From JASLBX01 sp036374175 (GTDB lineage Bacteria > Actinomycetota > Actinomycetes > Jiangellales > Jiangellaceae): a stretch of 64,000 nucleotides of DNA. Shown here piece by piece: positions 16,885-24,297 of this stretch. The translations under genes and the position numbers were made by a program. Position 1 is the first letter of the stretch. The number at the start of each line of letters is the position of its first letter. The DNA is taken from positions 1 to 64,000 of the forward strand of contig DASUUH010000123.1 in assembly GCA_036374175.1 (NCBI GenBank). Direction: 5' to 3'. The notes below the pieces were generated by a model. That model saw nothing but the letters and a program-made list of their open reading frames with translations, was not told the origin of the DNA and searched no databases.

Positions 16885-18074
16885 CACCTGCACCGGTCGC
16901 GCTCGTGACCTACTCCACCCGTCCGCGGGGCGGAGTGGTCCACACGCTTTCGGTTGGCGAGGAGCTCCACCGTGCGGGCATCTCCGTTCACGTCTACGCG
17001 CTGGGCGACCCCAAGGGGGGCTTCTTTCGTCCCGTCGACGTGCCGCACACGATCATTCCGGCACCGGGATGGGAGCCGACTCTCGAGGGCAGGGTGTTCG
17101 CCTCGATCGAGGCGCTTACCGACGGGTTGCGCGCGGAGTTGTCCGGCGTTCCGCACGTGCTGCACACCCAGGACTGCATCGCGGCGCGGGCCGCGAATCT
17201 CCTGCGGGATGAGGGGCGCCCTGTCACGGTTGTCCGGACTGTCCACCATGTCGACGACTTCTCGACCCAGGCGCTGGTGGAGTGCCAGCAGCGCTCGATC
17301 ATCGAGCCGGACCACGTCCTGGTGGTCAGCCGGCACTGGCGGGACCGGCTGGCGCGCGAGTTCGGTGTGTCGGCGACCGTTGTCGCGAACGGCGTGGACG
17401 CCATGCGGTTCGAGTCAGCGGGCGATGTGTCGCCGGCAGATCTGCGGGCGCAGTCCGGTCTTGACGACGGGTTCGTCTTCCTGACAGTCGGCGGACTGGA
17501 GCCGAGGAAGGGCAGCCTGGAGCTCGTCGAGGCGCTGGCGGTGGTCCGCGGAAAGGCGAGCCCCCGGCCACGGCTCGCCGTCGTGGGCGGTCACTCCTTC
17601 CAGGATCACCGTCCTTACCGGGAGCGCTGTCTCGCCCGAGCCGAAGATCTCGGCTTGGTGGATGACGGGCTGGTCCTGGTGGGTACGGTGGCGGACGCAG
17701 AGCTCCCGGCGTGGTACCACGCCGCGGACGCGTTTGTGTTCCCATCGGTTACCGAGGGCTGGGGGCTGGCGGTACTCGAGGCGATGGCGGCCGGTCTGCC
17801 GGTCATTACCTCTGACATTCCCGTCTTCAGGGAGTACCTGGCCGATGAGGACGCGCTGCTGGTGCCGCCGGGAGATGCGGAGGCTCTCGCGGCGGCCATG
17901 GCCAAGCTAGCCGGAGATGCCACGCTCCGAAGCCGGCTCGGGTCCCGAGGGCCGCAGCTGGCGGGTCGGTTCACCTGGCAGTCCAGCGCCCGGCAGCACG
18001 CGGAGTTCTACGCGGCACTCCCGGTTCCTCGGAGCGCCGGCCAAGTGTCCGCCTCGATGTTGAAGTTGACTTGA
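16881..18074 (+). CDS. Glycosyltransferase, MSMEG_0565 family (GT-B, GT4-like)
   Basis: This 397-residue protein opens with TYSTRPRGGVVHTLSVGEEL, characteristic of the MSMEG_0565 glycosyltransferase family tied to the Nit1C cluster. It ends with the GT4 donor-binding region FVFPSVTEGWGLAVLEAMAAGLP. The start ATG overlaps the fdrA stop (ATGA), so it is the third gene of this operon. A sugar-transfer step in a pathway with nitrogen-scavenging genes suggests that the product, or a storage or transport form, is glycosylated; the acceptor is unknown. Confidence 0.87.
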   Translation: MTPAPVALVTYSTRPRGGVVHTLSVGEELHRAGISVHVYALGDPKGGFFRPVDVPHTIIPAPGWEPTLEGRVFASIEALTDGLRAELSGVPHVLHTQDCIAARAANLLRDEGRPVTVVRTVHHVDDFSTQALVECQQRSIIEPDHVLVVSRHWRDRLAREFGVSATVVANGVDAMRFESAGDVSPADLRAQSGLDDGFVFLTVGGLEPRKGSLELVEALAVVRGKASPRPRLAVVGGHSFQDHRPYRERCLARAEDLGLVDDGLVLVGTVADAELPAWYHAADAFVFPSVTEGWGLAVLEAMAAGLPVITSDIPVFREYLADEDALLVPPGDAEALAAAMAKLAGDATLRSRLGSRGPQLAGRFTWQSSARQHAEFYAALPVPRSAGQVSASMLKLT

Positions 18075-18130
18075 CACTGTAGGCCGCTGTGCTATTTTCG
18101 GCCCAAGCTCGTAATACGATAGTGAACGCC
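18071..18130 (+). promoter_or_regulatory. Promoter and operator of the flavoprotein unit
   Basis: A consensus TTGACA (18071) and TATTTT (18093) are spaced by 16 bases, a convincing sigma-70-type promoter. GATAGTGAACGCC begins 27 bases after GCTATTTTC, the same geometry as before carbamate kinase. The element would lie just downstream of the transcription start. Confidence 0.65.
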
Positions 18131-18180
18131 ACGAGAGCGCGTCACCATCGCTGCGGAGATCTTCCGTCAGGAGGGCCCCT

Positions 18181-19515
18181 ATGGCCACACGGATCGTGGT
18201 GATCGGCGGAGGTGCCGCCGGTATCGGCGCCGCCGGGGCCGCTCGCGCGACAGACCCGGACGCCGAGGTGCGCGTCTTCACTGAATTCGAAGACGTCGGC
18301 TACAGCCCGTGCGGAATCCCATACGTTCATGGCCGCGAGATCGACAGCTTCGAGCGGTTGTTCTTGGCCGACAAGGAGACATACGAGCAGGCCGGGATTG
18401 ACATCGCCTACGAAACCCGGGTCAGCGACATCGACCTCGGCAGCCGCACGGTCACGGTGGAGGGTACCGGTCCCGTGCCGTTCGACCGCCTGGTCATCGC
18501 GACGGGATTCAATTACGAGCCGCTGGACGTGCCCGGTAGCGAGCTCGGCGGGCTTTACCACGTGAAGAACATCCGGCAGGCGATGGAGTGGGACCGCATC
18601 ATAGAAGAGGCGCGGAGCGCGGTAGTCGTGGAGGCCACGCCGCTCGGCATGGAGATGGTCACCGCGCTGGCGCACCGCGGCCTTGAGGTCCACCTGGTTG
18701 ACCCGAACCCGTGGCTGCTGGCTGATGCCGCCGACCCCGACATCATGCAGCCCGTCGAAGAGTCGCTCATCGAGATGGGGGTCAAGCTGCACCTGCGCAC
18801 GAAGCTGCAGGAATTCGTCGGCGACCGCACCGTGCAGGCTGTGCGGACCAGCGACGGAGAGATCCCGGCCGACATAGCAGTTGTCTGCACGCACAAGCGG
18901 CCAAGCAACAAGCTTGCCGCCGACGCGGGCCTCAAGATCGGCTCCACGGGAGGCGTCATTGTCAACGCCCACATGGCGACTTCGGTCGAGGGCGTATTCG
19001 CTGCGGGCGACTGCGTCGAACTGCCGCACGAGGTCACCCAAGTGCCGGTCGTCTCGCTGACGGGAAGCCATGCCTACGCGCAGGGCAAGGTCGCCGGCAC
19101 GAGTGCCGCCGGCGGCGACCGTCGGTACAACCCCGTCTACGTGCCCTGGGGGATGGTGGCCGGAAAGTGGATGATCGGCGGTGCCTCGACGGGCGAGACG
19201 CTGGCCACCGCACTTGGCATGCCCTTCATGATGGGCGTCGCGGAAGGGATCTCCCGCGCCAGGTACTACCCCGGTGTGATGAAGGTCAAGGTAAAGCTCC
19301 TGTTCGACCCGGCCAGCCGGCACCTCATCGGGGCGCAGATGGTCGGTGGCGAGGGCATCAAGGAGCGGGCTGACTTCCTCGGGATGGCGATCAAGAAACG
19401 TGTGACAGTGGACGACCTTGCGTCGATGGAGAATGTCTACTCCCCACCGATCGGTGCCCTCAACGAACCCATCGCACTGGCGGCGCAGAACTGCCTGGCT
19501 CGGCTCGAAGGGTAG
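18181..19515 (+). CDS. CoA-disulfide-reductase-like FAD oxidoreductase with single active-site Cys
   Basis: The 444-residue protein belongs to the pyridine nucleotide-disulfide oxidoreductase family. It has an FAD Rossmann motif GGGAAGIGAAG near 9-19 and SPCGIPY, with a lone cysteine at residue 44. This is the single-Cys arrangement of coenzyme A disulfide reductase and NADH oxidases. A late FAD motif VEGVFAAGDCVELP and a C-terminal YSPPIGALNEP fit the dimerisation domain. The expected NAD(P)-binding glycine motif before GMEM is replaced by VVVEATPLGME, which may alter nucleotide binding. Next to coenzyme-M-type genes it could reduce a small-thiol disulfide or persulfide; this is inference. 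Confidence 0.85.
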   Translation: MATRIVVIGGGAAGIGAAGAARATDPDAEVRVFTEFEDVGYSPCGIPYVHGREIDSFERLFLADKETYEQAGIDIAYETRVSDIDLGSRTVTVEGTGPVPFDRLVIATGFNYEPLDVPGSELGGLYHVKNIRQAMEWDRIIEEARSAVVVEATPLGMEMVTALAHRGLEVHLVDPNPWLLADAADPDIMQPVEESLIEMGVKLHLRTKLQEFVGDRTVQAVRTSDGEIPADIAVVCTHKRPSNKLAADAGLKIGSTGGVIVNAHMATSVEGVFAAGDCVELPHEVTQVPVVSLTGSHAYAQGKVAGTSAAGGDRRYNPVYVPWGMVAGKWMIGGASTGETLATALGMPFMMGVAEGISRARYYPGVMKVKVKLLFDPASRHLIGAQMVGGEGIKERADFLGMAIKKRVTVDDLASMENVYSPPIGALNEPIALAAQNCLARLEG

Positions 19516-19522
19516 CGGCACG

Positions 19523-19771
19523 GTGAACCGGTTCTTCGGCTGGCTGCGCGGAAACGCCGAGCGGCACCTGCTGATAGCCGCCCAGAAGGACATGGCAAGT
19601 CGTTATCTCCAGCGGGAGGGTCCCGTGATCCGGCAGCGCTTCTTCTGGCGCCGGGTGTTCGTCCCCTTGTACCGGCTGCTGCCGTGGCGCCTGCGTCACC
19701 GGATCATGTCGGCGATGCCCGGCAGCCACCGGCAGTGGTACCGAGGTTCCGGGCCGCCGCGACGTTCCTGA
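19523..19771 (+). CDS. Small basic aromatic-rich protein of unknown function
   Basis: This 82-residue protein starts at a GTG eight bases after the flavoprotein stop and lies just before the Sll0783-like gene. It is rich in Arg, Trp and Phe (FFWRRVFVPLYRLLPWRLRHR), suggesting a membrane-surface or nucleic-acid-binding amphipathic helix. I do not recognise a family. Its position in the operon supports it as a real gene. Confidence 0.55.
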   Translation: MNRFFGWLRGNAERHLLIAAQKDMASRYLQREGPVIRQRFFWRRVFVPLYRLLPWRLRHRIMSAMPGSHRQWYRGSGPPRRS

Positions 19772-19840
19772 GCCGCTGGAGGGCCGGACCGCCACGTCAT
19801 GACATCCCGAGCCATGACGGCGACACGAAAGGAGTAGGAA

Positions 19841-20326
19841 ATGGCTGACTTCGTCAACCAGCGGGTGGAGCCTGGCCAGGCGATCGTCGACTACGAAGAC
19901 AAGGTCCTTCCTGACTACGATGCCGAGCCAGGGGAAAAGGCGTACGTGTTCATGCACACGGTGCCCTTCGAGGCATCCGTGGGGTTGGTGAACATGCTGA
20001 CCGTGACCCGGATGGTGCGTAAGGGCTTCGACACCAGCCTGGTTCTCTTCGGTCCCGGATCGCTGATGGCGTCCGCGACGAGGGGCTTTCCTAAGGTAGG
20101 CGACGAGGCGTTCCCGGGTCACCTCAACTTCAACAAGCAGTTGCAGACCATCATGGACGAGGGCGGCAAAGTCTACGCCTGCCGGTTCTCGGCTGCCGCG
20201 CTGTATGGAATGCGCGAGTCAGACATGATCCAGGGTGTGATCCCTGTGCATCCACGCGACATTCTGGACTTCCACATCCAGGCGAGGCGGGAGGGCGCGC
20301 TCACGATGGCCACCTGGAACCTCTAG
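19841..20326 (+). CDS. MSMEG_0572/Sll0783 family nitrogen starvation response protein
   Basis: The 161-residue protein matches the Sll0783 family of the Nit1C cluster: VDYEDKVLPDYDAEPGEKAY, HTVPFEASVGLVNMLTVTRMV, RKGFDTSLVLFGPGSLMA and RGFPKVGDEAFPGHLN, then a C-terminal DILDFHIQARR. The fold resembles DsrE-like small sulfur-relay proteins, which is suggestive next to thiol chemistry. It has a good GGAGTAGG site and is the last gene before a strong hairpin. In cyanobacteria this gene is induced by nitrogen starvation; the biochemical role is not established. Confidence 0.9.
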   Translation: MADFVNQRVEPGQAIVDYEDKVLPDYDAEPGEKAYVFMHTVPFEASVGLVNMLTVTRMVRKGFDTSLVLFGPGSLMASATRGFPKVGDEAFPGHLNFNKQLQTIMDEGGKVYACRFSAAALYGMRESDMIQGVIPVHPRDILDFHIQARREGALTMATWNL

Positions 20327-20348
20327 GCAGGCTTGGCCTCCTAACAGT

Positions 20349-20399
20349 CCAGCCATCCTGCTTCCCCAGGACGCGTGCCGGGGGAAGCAGGACGGCTGG
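20349..20399 (+). terminator. Strong hairpin terminator of the rightward operon
   Basis: A 19-bp stem with one mismatch (left arm CCAGCCATCCTGCTTCCCC, 13-base loop) follows the Sll0783-like stop codon by 22 bases. Only a weak T-stretch follows, common for actinobacterial terminators. It marks the right boundary of the metabolic island. Confidence 0.75.
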
Positions 20400-20455
20400 T
20401 CATTTGCCTGGCATCGGACATCCACTCGCTGGATCACTCTTGACACTGCCGGGCA

Positions 20456-20761
20456 CTAGCCGCCCGCTGGGCCGAGTGTCAGAAACTCGCCGTTCGACGC
20501 CGGGCACGCGGCGACGGCCTTGCTGACGACCCAGTCCCTTCGGTCGCCGTGATGTGCGGCGTTCTCGAGCCCGACGTCCTTCTGCGCGCGGTCACCAAGT
20601 TCTAGAGCCATGACGGCCCGATGATCGCCGGAGCAGACGTGGGAAACGCCCCACCACTGGACGACGAACCCGCCGCCGTTGGCCAGGCGGGCGCGAACGG
20701 CGGCTGTGAGCTCGTCGGTTGTGAGACCCTCGAACCATCCGGCGACAACGCCGTCAGCCAT
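20456..20761 (-). CDS. Hypothetical protein
   Basis: This is a 101-residue protein from an internal ATG that keeps it clear of the divergent neighbour and follows an AAGG-like site. It shows FEGLTTDELTAAVRARLANG and VVQWWGVSHVCSGDH. There is no signal peptide, membrane helix or known motif that I recognise. Coding bias is acceptable but the gene is not certain. Confidence 0.45.
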   Translation of the reverse strand: MADGVVAGWFEGLTTDELTAAVRARLANGGGFVVQWWGVSHVCSGDHRAVMALELGDRAQKDVGLENAAHHGDRRDWVVSKAVAACPASNGEFLTLGPAGG

Positions 20762-20802
20762 ATCCTCGGCCTTCCGACCCGTACGAGACGACCACAGAAA
20801 CA

Positions 20803-21435
20803 ATGATGCCCGCGACATCCGGTCCTCCGCGCGCAGTACTCGAGCGTTGGAGCACGGCCGAGCAGCGCCTGGCGATGATCGCGATGGCCGATCCAGACGG
20901 GTACATCCGCCACCTGGACGCGCTCGGCTCGCTGGTCGACAGCCTGGTCCGGTTCGTCGACGTCACCGAATTGGTGGAGGCCTACGTCCAATGGGACGCC
21001 GTCGTGGCGTCCGCCCTGCCCGATGCGGTGGCCGGCGAGCTAGACGTCGCGTCCCTCGCTGGAGCGGCCTGGATGGTCCGGTTCCGGCAGCTCTCCGCCG
21101 CGCGCCGGGAGCGAGAGGTCGAGCAGCGCCTCGCCGAGGCGCGGAGAAGCGGACAGCTGTGGGTGACGATATGGGCGACAGGCCCAGAGCCACCGGCGGC
21201 GGTGTTCGAACCGTACGAGCGCACCGTGATGCGCACTCGGGATGGCGTGGCCGTCCGGGCGTCGATCGACATCGACCCGGACACCTACCAGCCCGTCTAC
21301 ACGGCCGAGGTGGTTCGCCTCGACCCACGTAACGGCTCGTTGGTGTCGTCGTCGCCGGACCGGCAGGAGGCCTTCCGCGACCGGCCGGCGTGGGAACATG
21401 GCATTGCGGCGCTCCAGGCGGAGCTCGATCGGTGA
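20803..21435 (+). CDS. Hypothetical protein near the caspase locus
   Basis: This 210-residue soluble protein is divided into an N-terminal helical half (DPDGYIRHLDALGSLVDSLVR) and a C-terminal beta-rich half (VTIWATGPEPPAAVFEPYERTVM, VRLDPRNGSLVSS). I do not recognise the family. It faces a DUF4232-like gene tail-to-tail and sits within the block that ends with a caspase/EACC1 pair, so a role in that system is possible but not shown. Confidence 0.6.
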   Translation: MMPATSGPPRAVLERWSTAEQRLAMIAMADPDGYIRHLDALGSLVDSLVRFVDVTELVEAYVQWDAVVASALPDAVAGELDVASLAGAAWMVRFRQLSAARREREVEQRLAEARRSGQLWVTIWATGPEPPAAVFEPYERTVMRTRDGVAVRASIDIDPDTYQPVYTAEVVRLDPRNGSLVSSSPDRQEAFRDRPAWEHGIAALQAELDR

Positions 21436-21444
21436 CGCGCTGCG

Positions 21445-22392
21445 TCACATATGCCCCTCAAGCGCCTGGACCCAGGGGCCGACACGTACCTGCGCTCCGT
21501 CCAGGATGTCGAGCCCGGCTGGTGAGCTGGCGTGCTCGGTGACGTCGAGGCGCACGGGTTCGGTGCCCGGAAGAGCAATTACCTCGATGAAGGTCGTGAC
21601 GTCCGGGTCGTTCGCCGTCGACATGGCACTCCACTGCGGAGCCGCCAGCATCTGCTCGCCCGGTGGCAGGACAAGGCGGCCGGGGATGACGCCCGGGCGG
21701 TACGGTTCGAACCCGACGCTGGCCTGCGCCGCTCCGTCCGCGTTGCGGAAGACGATCTCCGGGACCCCGATAACGGCGCACGGATTGTCGGACACGTTGC
21801 GCGCGAGCAGTGCCGCGTGCCGGGCACCGGTCGCCGCGTCGGACCCGCCGTAGCTGAGCTCCAAGTCCGCACCGGTGCACGCGGCCGCGTCGGCGTCGTC
21901 GGGCCAGGCGTCGATCCCGGCAGGCAGCGGCAGTGTGAATGGTTCGGGCGGTGGCGGTGAGAACGCCGACACCCATCCTTCGGTGAGTGTTGCGTACGCC
22001 GGACCGGAGATTGTGAACGCTACCGGGCGCCCGGCCGTCGTCGCGTAGGAGTGTGTCGCGAGCCAGGCCTCGAGCTCCCGTCGCTCGGGCGATTCGGCGG
22101 GCCAAGCGGCGTGGACGTTGAGCTGCGGAGCCGTGGAATGGGTGAATATCACCGTTTCGACGCCGGTCGGGACGCTGTGACGACGGTCAGGCGTTGCGTC
22201 GGCGACATCGTCGGCACCCGATACGGCGGAGTACCGCACTTCGAGCGGGTCGACGAGGACCCCATTGATGCCTTCCGGCTCTCCGGCGGTCACGCGTAGG
22301 AACACCGACACGTCATCATGCGCGACCGCTTCCGCGGCAGGGACGAGCAGCTCGTGCACACCCCCGGCGGCGTCATTCGAGGAGCTTTCCAT
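21445..22392 (-). CDS. Protein with DUF4232-like C-terminal domain
   Basis: The 315-residue protein has an N-terminal part of unknown type and a C-terminal immunoglobulin-like region resembling DUF4232 (CTGADLELSYGG, then LLARNVSDNPCAVIGVPEIV and late VTTFIEV). The two cysteines likely form the family's disulfide, although no signal peptide is visible. Its start overlaps the upstream flavoprotein gene by 20 bases, so the two are probably cotranscribed. Its function is unknown. Confidence 0.6.
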   Translation of the reverse strand: MESSSNDAAGGVHELLVPAAEAVAHDDVSVFLRVTAGEPEGINGVLVDPLEVRYSAVSGADDVADATPDRRHSVPTGVETVIFTHSTAPQLNVHAAWPAESPERRELEAWLATHSYATTAGRPVAFTISGPAYATLTEGWVSAFSPPPPEPFTLPLPAGIDAWPDDADAAACTGADLELSYGGSDAATGARHAALLARNVSDNPCAVIGVPEIVFRNADGAAQASVGFEPYRPGVIPGRLVLPPGEQMLAAPQWSAMSTANDPDVTTFIEVIALPGTEPVRLDVTEHASSPAGLDILDGAQVRVGPWVQALEGHM

Positions 22393-24109
22393 CGGTGGAT
22401 ACGTTGCGCATCAGTGCGGCGATCTCGTTCGGGATCGGCGGGATCTCCTCACGGTCGATGCGGCCAGGCCCAGACCAGACGAGGTTGACCTGCAGGGATT
22501 CGTCGAGCTGTGGATAGTCTGCACGGTTGTGGCAGCCGCGGGTTTCGCGCCGCTCGAGTGCTGCTTCCAGGGTCGCCCGGGCGGCGACAAGAGACGCCTT
22601 GAGGTCGAAGGCATGGGCCAGGTCTTGATAGCCCGCGTTGTCCGGGTGTACGCCCACGTCGGGGACGTGCGCTTCGATGCCGTCCAGTTCCGAGAGGCCG
22701 GCGAGAAGGCCCGGCTCATCGCGGACGACGCCGGCTCGTTCGGTCATGGTGTTGCGGAGGGCACGCTGCAATGAACGGACGTTCTCGGCTCCATCGGCGG
22801 ACAGTAGCTGGCCGATCTCATCTCTGGCAGTGGCGATCGCCGTCGCCGAGCGTTGCTGGCCACCCAATTGTGCCGAGTAGGCGGCAGCTGCCTCGCCGAC
22901 GATGCGTCCGTACACCAGCAGCTCAATGAGTGAGTTGCCGCCGAGCCGGTTCGCGCCGTGCAGCCCGCTGGCGGCCTCCCCGATGGCGTACAGGCCTTCG
23001 ACGTCTGTGCTGTGATCGTCCGGGCGTACCCAGACCCCGCCCATCGAGTAGTGCGCGGTGGGGGCGATCTCTATCGGAGTCGTGGTGATGTCGAGCATCT
23101 GCAGTTCTAGAAGAGTCTGGTAGACCCGAGGCAGCCGCCCCGTGATCGTCTCGCGGGGCAGATGGGAGACATCCAGCCACACACCTCCATGTGGAGTGCC
23201 ACGTCCGTCCCTGATCTCGGAATAGGCCGCCAGCGCGACCCGGTCCCTGGTGGACAACTCCATCCGCTCAGGGTCGTACCGGGCCATGAACCGTTCACCC
23301 AACCGGTTGCGAAGCACCCCGCCCTCGCCCCGAGCCGCCTCAGAGACCAACGTTCCGGCCGCGCTCTCCGGCTCGATCAGACCGGACGGATGGAACTGCA
23401 CGAGCTCCGGATCGCGCAGCCGGGCGCCGGCTTCCACCGCGAGGCGGAACGAATCGCCGGTGTTCTCGTCTCGGCGTGAGGACGTGCGCCGCCAGATTCG
23501 GTTGTGTCCACCAGCGGCCAGGATGACCGCATCTGCGTGGATGAGATAACGCGTTCCGTCACCGATGTCGAACCCGTACGCACCAAAGATCACATTGTCG
23601 CGGACGAGTAGTTTGGTCACGTAGACCGAGTCCATGATCGGCACTCGCAGTTGTGCGGCGCGGTTGATCAGGGTGCGCTGAATCTCCAGGCCCGTGTAGT
23701 CGCCGGCGAACGCGGTGCGGCGGAATGTGTGCGCGCCGAAGAAACGTAGCGAGATACGCCCATCAGCCTCACGGGCGAACGGCATACCGTACCGCTCAAG
23801 ATCTTCGATTCCTCGCGCCGCTCCCTCTGCAACGATCTGGACCGTCCGCGGATCGGCCAGCAGATAACTTTCGGTCAACGTGTCGGCGGCATGCTGCTGC
23901 CACGTGTCCTCAGGATCCACCGTGGCAAGCGCGGCGTTGATTCCCCCGGCCGCCAGGGCCGTGTGCGCGTCCACCGAAGGTCGCTTGCCGACCGCAAGCA
24001 CATCCACGCCCCGTTCGGCAAGCTCGATCGCGGCGCGAAGCCCCGATCCACCGGTACCGATGATGAGGACCGAGGTGGCGATCCGCTGCTCTTGGACGTT
24101 CACGACCAC
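22373..24109 (-). CDS. Fumarate reductase/succinate dehydrogenase-type flavoprotein (or L-aspartate oxidase-like)
   Basis: This 578-residue FAD enzyme has GTGGSGLRAAIEL near 17-29, HTALAAGGINAAL with a histidine aligned to the covalent-FAD site of FrdA/SdhA, QFHPSGL, TAHYSMGGV and a late GANRLGGNSLIELLVYGR. The C-terminal ETRGCHNRADYP segment is common to SdhA, FrdA and NadB. No iron-sulfur or membrane-anchor subunit gene is adjacent, and no NadA/NadC, so it is an orphan member. It could be a soluble fumarate reductase or a related dicarboxylate or amine oxidase. The family call is firm; the substrate is not. Confidence 0.82.
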   Translation of the reverse strand: MVVNVQEQRIATSVLIIGTGGSGLRAAIELAERGVDVLAVGKRPSVDAHTALAAGGINAALATVDPEDTWQQHAADTLTESYLLADPRTVQIVAEGAARGIEDLERYGMPFAREADGRISLRFFGAHTFRRTAFAGDYTGLEIQRTLINRAAQLRVPIMDSVYVTKLLVRDNVIFGAYGFDIGDGTRYLIHADAVILAAGGHNRIWRRTSSRRDENTGDSFRLAVEAGARLRDPELVQFHPSGLIEPESAAGTLVSEAARGEGGVLRNRLGERFMARYDPERMELSTRDRVALAAYSEIRDGRGTPHGGVWLDVSHLPRETITGRLPRVYQTLLELQMLDITTTPIEIAPTAHYSMGGVWVRPDDHSTDVEGLYAIGEAASGLHGANRLGGNSLIELLVYGRIVGEAAAAYSAQLGGQQRSATAIATARDEIGQLLSADGAENVRSLQRALRNTMTERAGVVRDEPGLLAGLSELDGIEAHVPDVGVHPDNAGYQDLAHAFDLKASLVAARATLEAALERRETRGCHNRADYPQLDESLQVNLVWSGPGRIDREEIPPIPNEIAALMRNVSTDGKLLE

Positions 24110-24297
24110 GCTCCGTTCAACCGATCACGAAATGAACTCCTACCAAGTACGACGACACCACCCCTGCAGTCGTGACCAGCAGGCACTGTGTGATTCGTCT
24201 CAACCCGGGCGAAAGATCGAAGTGCTGGCCGGTGACTCGCCCGCGTGAAGGACGGTAGACAGTCGGACCCGACCTCGCGGAGGGGACCCCGACGCAG

